This document shows, piece by piece, positions 45,673 to 53,869 of a stretch of DNA of 64,000 bases. Position 1 is the stretch's first letter; the number at the start of each line of letters is the position of its first letter. Origin of the DNA: Ruminococcus sp. (GTDB lineage Bacteria > Bacillota > Clostridia > Oscillospirales > Ruminococcaceae). The stretch spans positions 29,828 through 93,827 of the forward strand of contig NZ_DXUU01000005.1 of the NCBI RefSeq assembly GCF_019417665.1, written 5' to 3'. The position numbers were made by a program, and so were the translations under genes. A model generated the notes under the pieces. The model did not search any database and had not been told where the DNA came from. It saw only the letters and a list, made by a program, of their open reading frames with translations.

Positions 45673-47064
45673 ATGAATGCAGTTGGAAAAAATGTCACTG
45701 TTTTCGATGTGTATGACCGTGCAAAAAACGGTCCGAAGATGGACGAGAAGGAGTGGGACTTTAAAGTTATCCCACAGACTGCCCGTGCTCTGAAGAAAAA
45801 GTACAACATCAAAATGGACAAGTCCGTGATCGTTCCGGAAGATAAGGAACTGATCAACAATCTGTTTCAGGCTGGTCTGGAAATGCTGGAGACCTGCGGT
45901 GTATACTGCATTGATACCGGCAGAGTCATCAAGTATACCAGGGATGAGATCCTGCATGCGATTGCATCTGCACCGGATCATTTCCAGTACGGCGAAGGTC
46001 AGGAGGCGATCCAGGTAGTACCTCGTTCCTATGACAGTGCAAAGGCGCCTGTCATCCAAGGCGGTCCGACTGGTTCTCCGTGTTCGGAACAGCTGTTCCT
46101 GCCGATCCACCAGGCATATGCACAGGAACCCATCGTGGATACCATCGTTGACGGCGTTATGCAGACCGTAATGGGTAAGGATCCGGTTCCGGGTTCACCG
46201 TGGGAACTGATGGCAGTTCGTTCCGAGGCTCTGCAGGTACGTGAAGCACAGATGAGAGCCGGCCGCAGCGGCATGGGATTGTAGGGGAACGAAACTTCTC
46301 TCAGCGCAGCTGGTGTAATTGAAGCAGACTTCCCGGGCGGCATGAGAACCAATGACTCCCACGAAGTTTCCCAGCTGAACGAGCTGAAAATCGACGTTAG
46401 TGCTCTTTGTGTAGGTGCGCATTATGCAATGGAAGGTGCTTGTGTCATGGTCGAGCAGATGCCGATCTATGGCGGCTATTCCGGCGGCCTGGAAGAGACC
46501 ACCATTGTCGATGTTGCAACAACTCTGAACTCTTTTGTCATGATGCAGGGTTCCTGGCATCTGGACGGCCCGGTACATGTCCGCTGGGGCATTACCACTG
46601 CAAGAGAAGCACTTGCAGTTGCCGGTCACGCAGCAAGAGCAATTGAGGCGAACACACACCTGATCCTAGGTAACCAGTACTACACATTGGCTGGTCCGTG
46701 TACCGTAATGTGCCTGCTGGAAACTGCAGCACAGGCGATCACCGACACCATCAGCGGCCGTGAGATCCTGTCCGGTGTTGCGTCCAGAAAGGGCGTATTC
46801 ACTGACCAGTTTACCGCAATGGAAGCCAGAATGATGGGTGAGGCAGCACATGCCGTTGCCGGTATGGATCTGCACGAGGTGAATGTTCTGCTGGACAAGC
46901 TGGTTGCAATGTACGAGAAGGACTATAAGACGGCTCCGGAAGGCAAGACTTTCCCGGAATGCTACGATGTCGTAAAGCTCGTACCGACCGACGAGTACAT
47001 TCAGGTGTATGACGAGGCAGTCAAGATCCTGACCGATCTGGGTCTGACCTACTGGAACAAATAA
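45673..47064 (+). CDS. mtmB: Monomethylamine methyltransferase MtmB with in-frame amber (pyrrolysine) codon
   Basis: 463 residues if TAG at 46282-46284 is read as pyrrolysine, codon 204. Without decoding, translation stops at 203 residues. Both flanks match archaeal MtmB closely: RAGRSGMGL before the TAG and GNETSLSAAG after it, in the same position as the known pyrrolysine near residue 202. Conserved blocks GGPTGSPCSEQLFLP, DSHEVSQLNELKIDV and ITDTISGREILSGVAS continue on the far side. The enzyme transfers methyl from monomethylamine to MtmC, with pyrrolysine presenting the substrate. No dimethyl- or trimethylamine enzyme is seen. TAA stop. Confidence 0.95.
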
Positions 47065-47103
47065 CTGACGCTTGCATGAATACAGTGCTCCTGTGATCGA
47101 ATT

Positions 47104-47246
47104 TGCCTGCTCAGGGAAGTAGGGAATTTGATAACATGGGATACGCTTAAATAACGAAATGAGAACAGCAGCTTTGTGCCTGAGGGCTTGCCTGCTCAGG
47201 GAAGTATGGGAGTCATAAAGTACATTGCCGGCAGTCTCATTTCGTT
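47104..47246 (+). repeat. Structured repeat region between mtmB and pylT
   Basis: An 18-bp exact direct repeat TGCCTGCTCAGGGAAGTA occurs at 47104-47121 and 47189-47206. A perfect 12-bp inverted repeat AACGAAATGAGA (47153-47164) / TCTCATTTCGTT (47235-47246) encloses the second copy, with an inner CCTGAG/CTCAGG hairpin. The outer stem ends 5 bp before pylT. No coding potential is seen. It may be a processing or regulatory structure for pylT. Confidence 0.65.
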
Positions 47247-47251
47247 CATGC

Positions 47252-47323
47252 GGAGGGTGAATCGAAGTGATTATATGGACTCTAAATCCGTACAGCCGGG
47301 TGCAACACCGGGACTCTTCGCCA
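47252..47323 (+). tRNA. pylT: tRNA-Pyl, anticodon CUA
   Basis: 72 nt with encoded CCA. Features of tRNA-Pyl: acceptor GGAGGGT/ACTCTTC, a single base before the D arm, a short 5-nt D loop (AATC-gaagt-GATT), a six-pair anticodon stem TATGGA/TCCGTA with loop CTCTAAA (anticodon 47282-47284), and a three-base variable region CAG. The order matches Desulfitobacterium and Methanosarcina tRNA-Pyl. Oddity: the T stem is CCGGG/CCGGG, which pairs with one G-G mismatch, or as 4 bp with an 8-nt loop. It decodes UAG in mtmB. Confidence 0.93.
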
Positions 47324-47358
47324 AGAAACAGCAAGCATCGTCAGGTATTATCATGACG

Positions 47359-47393
47359 AAAGGAGAAGTGTCAGGGGATGCTTCTCCTTTTTT
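47359..47393 (+). terminator. Terminator behind pylT
   Basis: AAAGGAGAAG (47359-47368) pairs with CTTCTCCTTT (47381-47390), a 10-bp stem ending in T-run, 36 nt after pylT. It probably gives pylT a defined 3' end and limits flow into ramA. Confidence 0.85.
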
Positions 47394-47414
47394 CATAAGG
47401 AAGAGGTGAAGAAA

Positions 47415-49310
47415 ATGGGGAATAAGATCATTTTTCAGCCCTTTGGCGTGCAGTGTGTAGATGCTTCTTCGGAGGAAACGCTGCTTCAGATCGCTCAGCG
47501 TGCAGGCGTTGGGATAGATGCTGCCTGCGGCGGTGCCGGAGCCTGCGGAAAATGTAAACTCAGGGTTATTTTCGGTACATTTGAGGGATACGGTATCCAC
47601 AGTGACGAAACACATCTGACGGAAATGACCGCAGAAGAATACAGGCTGCTTTCTGAAACGGAACGGCAGGAAGGCGTCCGGCTGGCCTGTATGACCTGTC
47701 CCAGAGGTGATCTTGTGATCGAAGTGCCGCAGAAAAGCCGTCTGGCACAGCAGGTGGTGCTTTCTGACGGAAAATCAAAAGCGATTCCGCTTCACCCGGC
47801 GGTGCATACCTATTGCGTGACGCTGCCCAAAGCAACGCTGGAGGATCACCGAGATGATGCCAGCCGGCTTTGCGATACCCTTCATGCAGTTTTTCCGGCA
47901 CTGTCGGAAACGCTGGAACTGGATCTTGCCGTGCTGCGGCAGCTGCCGCGTGTACTGCAAAAAGGACACTGGCGTGTCAGTGTTACAGTGTGGCAGAATA
48001 AGAGGATCATTGGTGTTCAGCCAGGGACAGAGGACGGATGCTACGGCGTGGCAATTGACATCGGAACAACGACCATTGCCGCATATTTGTGTGACTGTAA
48101 TACCGGTGAGACGGTACAGGTCGCCTCTATGATGAATCCCCAGGTGCGGTTCGGAGATGATGTGTTGGCACGTGTTTCCCATTGTATGCTGCAAGAAAAG
48201 AGTTTGGAACAGCTGCATGAGATCCTCATGGACGGACTGAACAAGTTGACCGGAGAAATGGCAGAGAAACAAGGTATCTCCCCGGAACAGATCGGGGAAT
48301 TTGTGCTGGTGTGCAATCCGGTAATGCACCATATTGCACTGGCAATTCCACCGGATTCTCTGGGCGCATCGCCTTTTGCAGCGGTTTCCAATGCGGCCAT
48401 AGATGTACCGGCAAAGGAAATCGGACTTGTTGGCATGGCTGGCGCCAATGTGCATATGCTGCCGTTGGCGGCAGGCTTCGTGGGGGCAGACCATGTGGCG
48501 GTACTGATTGCAGAGGAACCCCATCAGCAGGAGGAAATGCAACTGGTCATTGATATTGGTACAAACAGCGAGATCTGCCTCGGAAACCAAGAACATCTCT
48601 ATGTCACATCTTGCGCTACAGGTCCGGCACTGGAAGGTGCTCACATTCAGTGCGGTATGCGTGCAGCAGACGGTGCGATTGAACGAGTGACCATTGACCC
48701 GGAAACCCTGGAGCCGACATTACGTCTAATCGGGGATCAGACGATTCCCCAGGGCATTTGTGGTTCGGGGATACTGGATGCAGTTGCCCAGATGGCACAT
48801 ACCGGGATCTTGGAACCGAGCGGCAGATTTTCCAAAACGCTGCAATCAGAACGCATCCGGATGGACGCAAAGGGAAAACCGGAATATGTACTGTATTTTG
48901 CTCGGTCTCCCCTGGAGCATGACATTGTGGTCACGGCGAAGGATGTCCGTGCTGTACAGCTGGCAAAAGCGGCGCTCTATGCCGGTGCAAAGGCACTCAT
49001 GCAGCAGTGCGGTTCAACGCAGATCTCCGCAGTGACTCTCGCCGGAGCCTTTGGCAGTTATATTGACCGACATTCTGCATTGCAGCTGGGAATGTTTCCG
49101 GATTGTCCTGCGGAGCAGATTTCTGTGTCGGGCAATGCAGCCGGCGTCGGTGCACGATATGCTCTCCTGAATGTGGAAAAGCGGCAGGAAGCGCAATGGC
49201 TTGCGGAACACGTGGTCTTTGTGGAGACCGCCATGGATGCAGAATTCCAGATGATGTTCTCCGATGCTATGTGGATTCCCCATAAAAAGGATCATTTTGC
49301 AAATTCATGA
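47415..49310 (+). CDS. RamA-like ATP-dependent reductive activator of corrinoid proteins
   Basis: 631 residues from ATG 47415 (AGGAAGAGG 8 nt upstream; an in-frame GTG at 47406 is possible). The N-terminus is a [2Fe-2S] ferredoxin domain with Cys38, Cys44, Cys47 and Cys92 (CGGAGACGKC). A linker and then an ASKHA ATPase-like domain follow, with DIGTTTIAAYL and a second phosphate block DIGTNSEICLG, then AGAFGSYID near the C-terminus. It reduces accidentally oxidised Co(II) to Co(I). This is the bacterial RACo-like type, not the two-[4Fe-4S] archaeal RamA. Partner here is probably MtmC. Confidence 0.88.
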   Translation: MGNKIIFQPFGVQCVDASSEETLLQIAQRAGVGIDAACGGAGACGKCKLRVIFGTFEGYGIHSDETHLTEMTAEEYRLLSETERQEGVRLACMTCPRGDLVIEVPQKSRLAQQVVLSDGKSKAIPLHPAVHTYCVTLPKATLEDHRDDASRLCDTLHAVFPALSETLELDLAVLRQLPRVLQKGHWRVSVTVWQNKRIIGVQPGTEDGCYGVAIDIGTTTIAAYLCDCNTGETVQVASMMNPQVRFGDDVLARVSHCMLQEKSLEQLHEILMDGLNKLTGEMAEKQGISPEQIGEFVLVCNPVMHHIALAIPPDSLGASPFAAVSNAAIDVPAKEIGLVGMAGANVHMLPLAAGFVGADHVAVLIAEEPHQQEEMQLVIDIGTNSEICLGNQEHLYVTSCATGPALEGAHIQCGMRAADGAIERVTIDPETLEPTLRLIGDQTIPQGICGSGILDAVAQMAHTGILEPSGRFSKTLQSERIRMDAKGKPEYVLYFARSPLEHDIVVTAKDVRAVQLAKAALYAGAKALMQQCGSTQISAVTLAGAFGSYIDRHSALQLGMFPDCPAEQISVSGNAAGVGARYALLNVEKRQEAQWLAEHVVFVETAMDAEFQMMFSDAMWIPHKKDHFANS

Positions 49311-49362
49311 GCCTGTGTACTGCATAACGGACAGGTATTCATAAGAAAAGAGGAACAAAACC

Positions 49363-50403
49363 ATGATAGAAACCATATTGAATCAATACGAAAATGGAAC
49401 GCATACGCTGACCGACATGGAAATTGCAGAACTGCTGTCCGCACAGGGATCAGACCGGGACGCCGTTTTTGCGGCGGCAAGGCATGCACGTACTGCGCAT
49501 TTCGGTAATAATGTGTTTTTATATGGTTTTGTCTATTTCAGCACATATTGCCGGAACAACTGCAATTTTTGTTATTTTCGCAGAGAAAACAGCCATCCGC
49601 CCCGTTATCGCAAATCCCCGGAGGAGATCGTTGAGACAGCGGTGCAGTTGGGGAATTCCGGTGTGCATCTCATTGATCTGACCATGGGTGAAGATCCGTA
49701 TTATACCGACCACCCGGAACGGCTGGCAGAACTGGTGCGCATGGTAAAACAAGAGACTGGTCTGGCGGTCATGGTCTCACCGGGTGTTGTTTCTGATGAA
49801 TGTATCCGCCAGCTTGCTGAAGCCGGTGCGGATTGGTACGCTTTGTATCAGGAGATACACAATCCTGAATTGTTTCAGACACTTCGTGCGGATCAATCCT
49901 ATGAAGTGCGAATGCACTGCAAGACAGTGGCAAGATCTCTGGGAATGTGTATAGAGGAGGGGCTGCTCACCGGTGTCGGCGAAACAGTTTCTGATCGGAT
50001 CCATTCATTCCGGGAAATGGAACACATGGGTGCCATGCAGGTGCGTACCATGACTTTTGTTCCTCAGGAAGGCACACCTATGATGGCACGGCGGCAATCG
50101 GAATTTTCCGATGAGTTGTTGAACATTGCAGTGATGCGGCTGCTGTTCCCGAATCGTTTGATACCGGCATCACTGGACGTGGATGGTCTGAACGGTCTGG
50201 AATCCCGGCTTATGGCTGGTGCCAATGTGATCACGTCAATTATTCCGCCCCGGGAGGGCTATGCTGGCGTGGCACATGCCAGTCAGGATATTGACGAGGG
50301 ATACCGAACCGTGGCAGGTGTGCAGGATACGATTCAGGCGTGCGGATTGCAGCCGGCAACGACTGAACAATATCAGACCTGGCTGAGGGGGATACGGAAA
50401 TGA
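49363..50403 (+). CDS. pylB: 3-methylornithine synthase PylB (radical SAM)
   Basis: 346 residues. PylB rearranges L-lysine to (3R)-3-methyl-D-ornithine, the first step of pyrrolysine synthesis. The radical SAM cluster motif is Cys63, Cys67, Cys70 in TYCRNNCNFCYF. The TIM barrel includes HLIDLTMGEDPYYTDHPE, YQEIHNPELF and PASLDVDGLNGLESRLMAG, all typical of PylB rather than of biotin synthase. Site GAAAAGAGG upstream. It overlaps pylC by 4 nt. Confidence 0.95.
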   Translation: MIETILNQYENGTHTLTDMEIAELLSAQGSDRDAVFAAARHARTAHFGNNVFLYGFVYFSTYCRNNCNFCYFRRENSHPPRYRKSPEEIVETAVQLGNSGVHLIDLTMGEDPYYTDHPERLAELVRMVKQETGLAVMVSPGVVSDECIRQLAEAGADWYALYQEIHNPELFQTLRADQSYEVRMHCKTVARSLGMCIEEGLLTGVGETVSDRIHSFREMEHMGAMQVRTMTFVPQEGTPMMARRQSEFSDELLNIAVMRLLFPNRLIPASLDVDGLNGLESRLMAGANVITSIIPPREGYAGVAHASQDIDEGYRTVAGVQDTIQACGLQPATTEQYQTWLRGIRK

Positions 50404-51635
50404 AACTGTTGGTAGTGGGATGTAAATTGCAGGGCACAGAAGCCATTTATCTGGCAAAACAAGCAGGCTTTTATGTAACGGCAGTGGATCATCGGGCGGA
50501 TGCCTGTGGCAGCGGTCTGGCTGATCGGTTTGTGCAGGCAGATGTTTATGACGATGAGATCATGCTGTCTCTGTTCCGGGAAAATGATGCAGTTCTGCCG
50601 GTCATTGAAGATCTGGAAGTATGCCGGACGTTGGAGAGATACGGCAGACAGACGGAAACTCCTGTGATATTCGATACAGCCGCATATGCTGTTTCTTCTT
50701 CCAAAAGGCGTTCCAATGCAATGTTTCAGCAGTTGGGATTGTCTCTGCCGGAATCGTATCCGGCGTGCGGATTTCCTGTCATCCTGAAGCCAGACGATCA
50801 AAGCGGCAGCGCAGCAGTACAGCGTGCGGATTCACAGTCTGAGGTGGATTCATATCTTGCCAGGGCAAAGGGAAATGCGGTGATACAGCAGTACCTGGAA
50901 GGAAGATCATTTTCTCTGGAGGTACTCTCCATGAACGGTGAGATCTGCTGTCCTATGATCACAGAAGTGTGCATGGACAGCGGCTATGACTGCAGCCGGA
51001 TCATTGCGCCGGCAAAGGTGACTGCATGTGAGGCACAGCAATTGTATGATATGGCAGAAAAGCTGGCAGCAGCGCTGCATATGAACGGTATTTTTGATAT
51101 TGAAGTGATCAGTCATCATGGTAAACTGAAGCTATTGGAAATAGATGCACGGCTGCCCAGTCAGACGCCCATTGCGGTCTATCATGCCAGCGGTTTTAAT
51201 ATGGTAGAGTGGCTGGTGCGCCATGGAGTAGGGCAATCCTACGATGTACAGCCTGTGCCGAAGCAAATTTGCTGGTATCAGCAGATACAGGTCTCACCCA
51301 GTGCAATCCGGGTGCTGGGTGAACATATTATGTCAGATTGTCCGCCTCTGCGCCATATGACCGGATTTTTCGGTGCAGAGGAAGCCATGACCGATTTCAC
51401 GCCGGACTGCGGCGGCAGGTTCCGGGCAATCGTCATTCTCTACGGTAAGACCACCGAAGAAGTCCGACAGAAAATGCAGAGGGTGCTCCGGCGTATCCAG
51501 AAAGAATACAGTATCCCCAGAATAGAAGATGCCTATCTGACGGAAACATGCAGACAGACGGAAAGGAAGTATTATCATGTCAAGATTGATCCCAACAGAC
51601 ATTTCGCATATTCCAACCTCCATGCAGGCGTATGA
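50400..51635 (+). CDS. pylC: 3-methylornithine--L-lysine ligase PylC
   Basis: 411 residues. PylC uses ATP to join methylornithine to the epsilon-amine of lysine. The N-terminal VVGCKLQGTEAIYLAKQAGF resembles a nucleotide-binding PurK-type fold; the ATP-grasp core includes FPVILKPDDQSGSAAV and LKLLEIDARLPSQTP. Starts in an ATGA overlap with pylB. Its last 59 nt overlap pylD in another frame. Confidence 0.94.
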   Translation: MKLLVVGCKLQGTEAIYLAKQAGFYVTAVDHRADACGSGLADRFVQADVYDDEIMLSLFRENDAVLPVIEDLEVCRTLERYGRQTETPVIFDTAAYAVSSSKRRSNAMFQQLGLSLPESYPACGFPVILKPDDQSGSAAVQRADSQSEVDSYLARAKGNAVIQQYLEGRSFSLEVLSMNGEICCPMITEVCMDSGYDCSRIIAPAKVTACEAQQLYDMAEKLAAALHMNGIFDIEVISHHGKLKLLEIDARLPSQTPIAVYHASGFNMVEWLVRHGVGQSYDVQPVPKQICWYQQIQVSPSAIRVLGEHIMSDCPPLRHMTGFFGAEEAMTDFTPDCGGRFRAIVILYGKTTEEVRQKMQRVLRRIQKEYSIPRIEDAYLTETCRQTERKYYHVKIDPNRHFAYSNLHAGV

Positions 51636-52377
51636 CGCTGAGTTTCAGAAGCAGACCGGTATGACCATGGCACAGGCGGCTTGTCATGGACTGCATATCC
51701 CGGAACAGTCTCCGGTGAAAAAGACGGCAGTGATCCCCGTGACAAGCGGTCTGGGTGTGATCAGCAGATTTTCCGAATCGGTCTGTGCCATTTTACAGCA
51801 TATTGGTGCGGATGCCTTTGTTACCGGAAAAACAGATGTTGCCGGATTGCAGGAGGCATATGCTGCCGGAGCAGAAGTGATATTCCTGGCGGATGATGAT
51901 GTTTATGCGGCATTTTCCACCGGCGGTGCATGGCAGTCCGACAACGGCTTTGCCACGGGAATTGCCTTTGCGGCGGCACTGGATGGTGCAGTTTCCTGCG
52001 CCGAAAAAAAAGTGCTGGTACTGGGTGCCGGTCCGGTGGGCAGTGCGGCGGCGAAATGGCTGGACGATGCCGGGGCGCAGGTGGTGCTGTATGACCCTTT
52101 GCTGGAAAAGGCAAAGGCTGCGGCGGAAAAATGTGCCCATGCCACTGTGCTGTGTGATGCGCCGGATCTGAAACAATATGGCTATATCCTCGACGCTACG
52201 CCCAACGGCGGTTGGATCTCAGCGGAGGATGTGACAGAGGGAACAGTATTTTCCGTGCCGGGAATGCCTTTGAGTCTTACCTCCGAGGCGGCAGAAAAGG
52301 TGACTCTGATCCATAATCCTCTGGAGCTTGGGACGATTACCATGTATTACGACTGCATCCGGCAAATGGAGGGATAA
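51577..52377 (+). CDS. pylD: 3-methylornithyl-N6-lysine dehydrogenase PylD
   Basis: 266 residues. PylD oxidises the dipeptide and closes the pyrroline ring. The N-terminus MSRLIPTDI aligns with archaeal PylD starts, and AVIPVTSGLGVISRFS is diagnostic. The Rossmann GAGPVG is at residues 150-155, followed by ILDATPNGGWI and STPGMP-like SVPGMPLSL. GGAAAGGAAG precedes this ATG inside pylC, so the 59-nt overlap is probably real. Confidence 0.94.
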   Translation: MSRLIPTDISHIPTSMQAYDAEFQKQTGMTMAQAACHGLHIPEQSPVKKTAVIPVTSGLGVISRFSESVCAILQHIGADAFVTGKTDVAGLQEAYAAGAEVIFLADDDVYAAFSTGGAWQSDNGFATGIAFAAALDGAVSCAEKKVLVLGAGPVGSAAAKWLDDAGAQVVLYDPLLEKAKAAAEKCAHATVLCDAPDLKQYGYILDATPNGGWISAEDVTEGTVFSVPGMPLSLTSEAAEKVTLIHNPLELGTITMYYDCIRQMEG

Positions 52378-52381
52378 GGCC

Positions 52382-52726
52382 ATGGGAAAAATGGAACAGA
52401 TGATGAAAAACATCAAGCCGGCGCCCCGGCGTTTTATCTACAAAAAGCAGCGGCTGTCCCAGTTGGTGGGAAAAGTAAAGCTCTGGCCGTCCCGGTCGGG
52501 CGTACTGCACGGCGTAAAGGATATTCAGTATCAGGGCAATATGCTGATAATTACCACCCACTGCGGCGAACAGTTCACCTGTTGGGATTCCAAAAACAGC
52601 CGGAGCGCACGTTGGCTGCGGAATCGCTGGTGCAAGGTGCCCTGCAAAAAGTGTAAGATTCCCCAGTGGAAGCTGGAGAAATATTCTTCCACCATATTTA
52701 CGGATTCCAAAAAAGCGTTGAAATAA
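52382..52726 (+). CDS. pylSn: Pyrrolysyl-tRNA synthetase N-terminal tRNA-binding protein PylSn
   Basis: 114 residues, basic. In bacteria the PylRS N-terminal domain is a separate protein that binds the T arm and variable loop of tRNA-Pyl tightly. The family blocks KPAPRRFIYKKQRLSQLV, LWPSRSGVLHGVKDI, NSRSARWLRNRWC and IPQWKLEKYSSTIF are all present. Cys61, Cys84, Cys88 and Cys91 may include the zinc ligands. It lies 4 nt after pylD and 14 nt before pylSc, so the two halves stay in the archaeal order. Confidence 0.95.
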   Translation: MGKMEQMMKNIKPAPRRFIYKKQRLSQLVGKVKLWPSRSGVLHGVKDIQYQGNMLIITTHCGEQFTCWDSKNSRSARWLRNRWCKVPCKKCKIPQWKLEKYSSTIFTDSKKALK

Positions 52727-52740
52727 GGGAGATGGGTATC

Positions 52741-53580
52741 ATGACTGGATTGACCGAATCGCAGAAAAACCGGCTGACAGAGCTGGGACTTTCGGCAGAG
52801 GAACTGCCCGGAGACTTTGAGACGATCGCTGATCGGGAAAAATATTTCAAGCAAAGGGAAAAAGGGCTTGTAGCAAAGAACCGGCAGATCCTGAACCGGC
52901 TCCTGACAGAGACCCATCAGCCTGCGTTATGCCAGCTGCAATTTCAACTGGCACAGACGCTCTGCGCAAACGGTTTTACGCAGGTGACGACGCCCACCAT
53001 CATATCCCGGAAATTTCTCGACCGCATGACCATTGACGGAACGCATCCTCTGAATGAACAGGTGTTCTGGCTGGATTCCAAAAGCTGCCTGCGTCCCATG
53101 CTGGCGCCTAATTTGTACAGCGTGTCCAAAGATCTGATGAATGTGGCAAAGCTGCCGCTGCGTGTCTTTGAGATCGGCAGCTGTTTCCGGAAGGAATCGG
53201 AGGGAAAGTCTCATTTGAAAGAGTTCACTATGCTGAATCTGGTGGAGTGGGGCACACCCATGGAGGAGCGTGGCAAGCGTCTAGAGGAACTGGGACGGCT
53301 GGTGCTGGATGCCGCCGGAATCATGGACTATGCAACAGAGGCGGAAAATTCCGTGGTTTACGGTGACGGGCTGGATTTTGTGGGTGCAGACGGACTGGAA
53401 CTGGCATCCACTTCCATGGGACCCCATCCGCTGGATGCCGCCTGGAAAATCAACTGTACCTGGGTAGGAATCGGTTTCGGACTGGAACGGCTTTTGATGT
53501 ACCGGGAACACCAGCAGGGCATCCATCGTCACTCCAGAAGCATTTCCTTCCTGGACGGCGCACGGCTGAATATTAAGTGA
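52741..53580 (+). CDS. pylSc: Pyrrolysyl-tRNA synthetase catalytic subunit PylSc
   Basis: 279 residues; GGGAG is 9 nt before the ATG. Class II core: motif 2 region FEIGSCFRKESEGKSH, then FTMLNLV with Asn166 (equivalent to the amide-contacting Asn346 of Methanosarcina mazei), Tyr207 in VVYGDG (equivalent to Tyr384), and motif 3 GIGFGLER at 243-250. Pocket residues LAPNLYSV (Tyr126) are retained. It charges tRNA-Pyl with pyrrolysine. Last gene of the cassette; no strong terminator follows. Confidence 0.95.
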   Translation: MTGLTESQKNRLTELGLSAEELPGDFETIADREKYFKQREKGLVAKNRQILNRLLTETHQPALCQLQFQLAQTLCANGFTQVTTPTIISRKFLDRMTIDGTHPLNEQVFWLDSKSCLRPMLAPNLYSVSKDLMNVAKLPLRVFEIGSCFRKESEGKSHLKEFTMLNLVEWGTPMEERGKRLEELGRLVLDAAGIMDYATEAENSVVYGDGLDFVGADGLELASTSMGPHPLDAAWKINCTWVGIGFGLERLLMYREHQQGIHRHSRSISFLDGARLNIK

Positions 53581-53629
53581 TAATCCAGGACAACCATATT
53601 GTCACCTATAATTTTTTCAAAATTGGTAC

Positions 53630-53658
53630 TTGCAAAATTATAAAATATGTGGTATAGT
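53630..53658 (+). promoter_or_regulatory. Promoter of the cobC-hem-cbiMNQO unit
   Basis: TTGCAA (53630-53635), 17-bp spacer, TATAGT (53653-53658). A CCGTCAT/ATGACGG hairpin follows (about 53672-53694). The riboswitch starts 210 bp downstream, with a repeat element in between. Confidence 0.65.
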
Positions 53659-53702
53659 AGAAAAAAGAGAAAATCCGTCATGAAAGGAATGACGGCGTTT
53701 CC

Positions 53703-53869
53703 TTAGAGCGTGTTTCGTAACTTTTTCTGCGTAGATTTTTGAGTGAATTTTCGTTGATTTCAAGGCGGAAATTTGCAGGCGGGCTTTCGCCCGGCAAGAT
53801 TTTTTAACGCGGAAAACAACAAAACTTGCCAAAAAGATGCGTGAAAAAAGATACGAAACAGGCTCCTAA
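53703..53869. mobile_element. Fold-back MITE-like element (about 167 bp)
   Basis: The two ends are near-perfect inverted repeats: TTAGAGCGTGTTTCGTAAC at the left and, as reverse complement, TTAGGAGCCTGTTTCGTATC at the right. Complementarity continues inward with mismatches to a central GGCGGGC-ttt-CGCCCGGC hairpin, so the whole element folds on itself. It encodes nothing. Such non-autonomous palindromic elements are mobilised in trans; no transposase is visible here. It sits between promoter and riboswitch. Confidence 0.7.

Noticed and set aside
46282..46350. A PYLIS-type stem-loop downstream of the mtmB amber codon
   Set aside because: Only a short CAGC/GCTG hairpin and scattered pairing are visible. 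I could not support a conserved element, and pyrrolysine insertion does not strictly need one.
45673..47064. mtmB as two separate genes or a nonsense pseudogene
   Set aside because: The amber codon lies at the known pyrrolysine position, both halves are fully conserved, and pylT plus all pyl genes are adjacent.
47176..47409. Open frame across pylT and its terminator
   Set aside because: It runs through a clear tRNA and a terminator hairpin and has no recognisable product.
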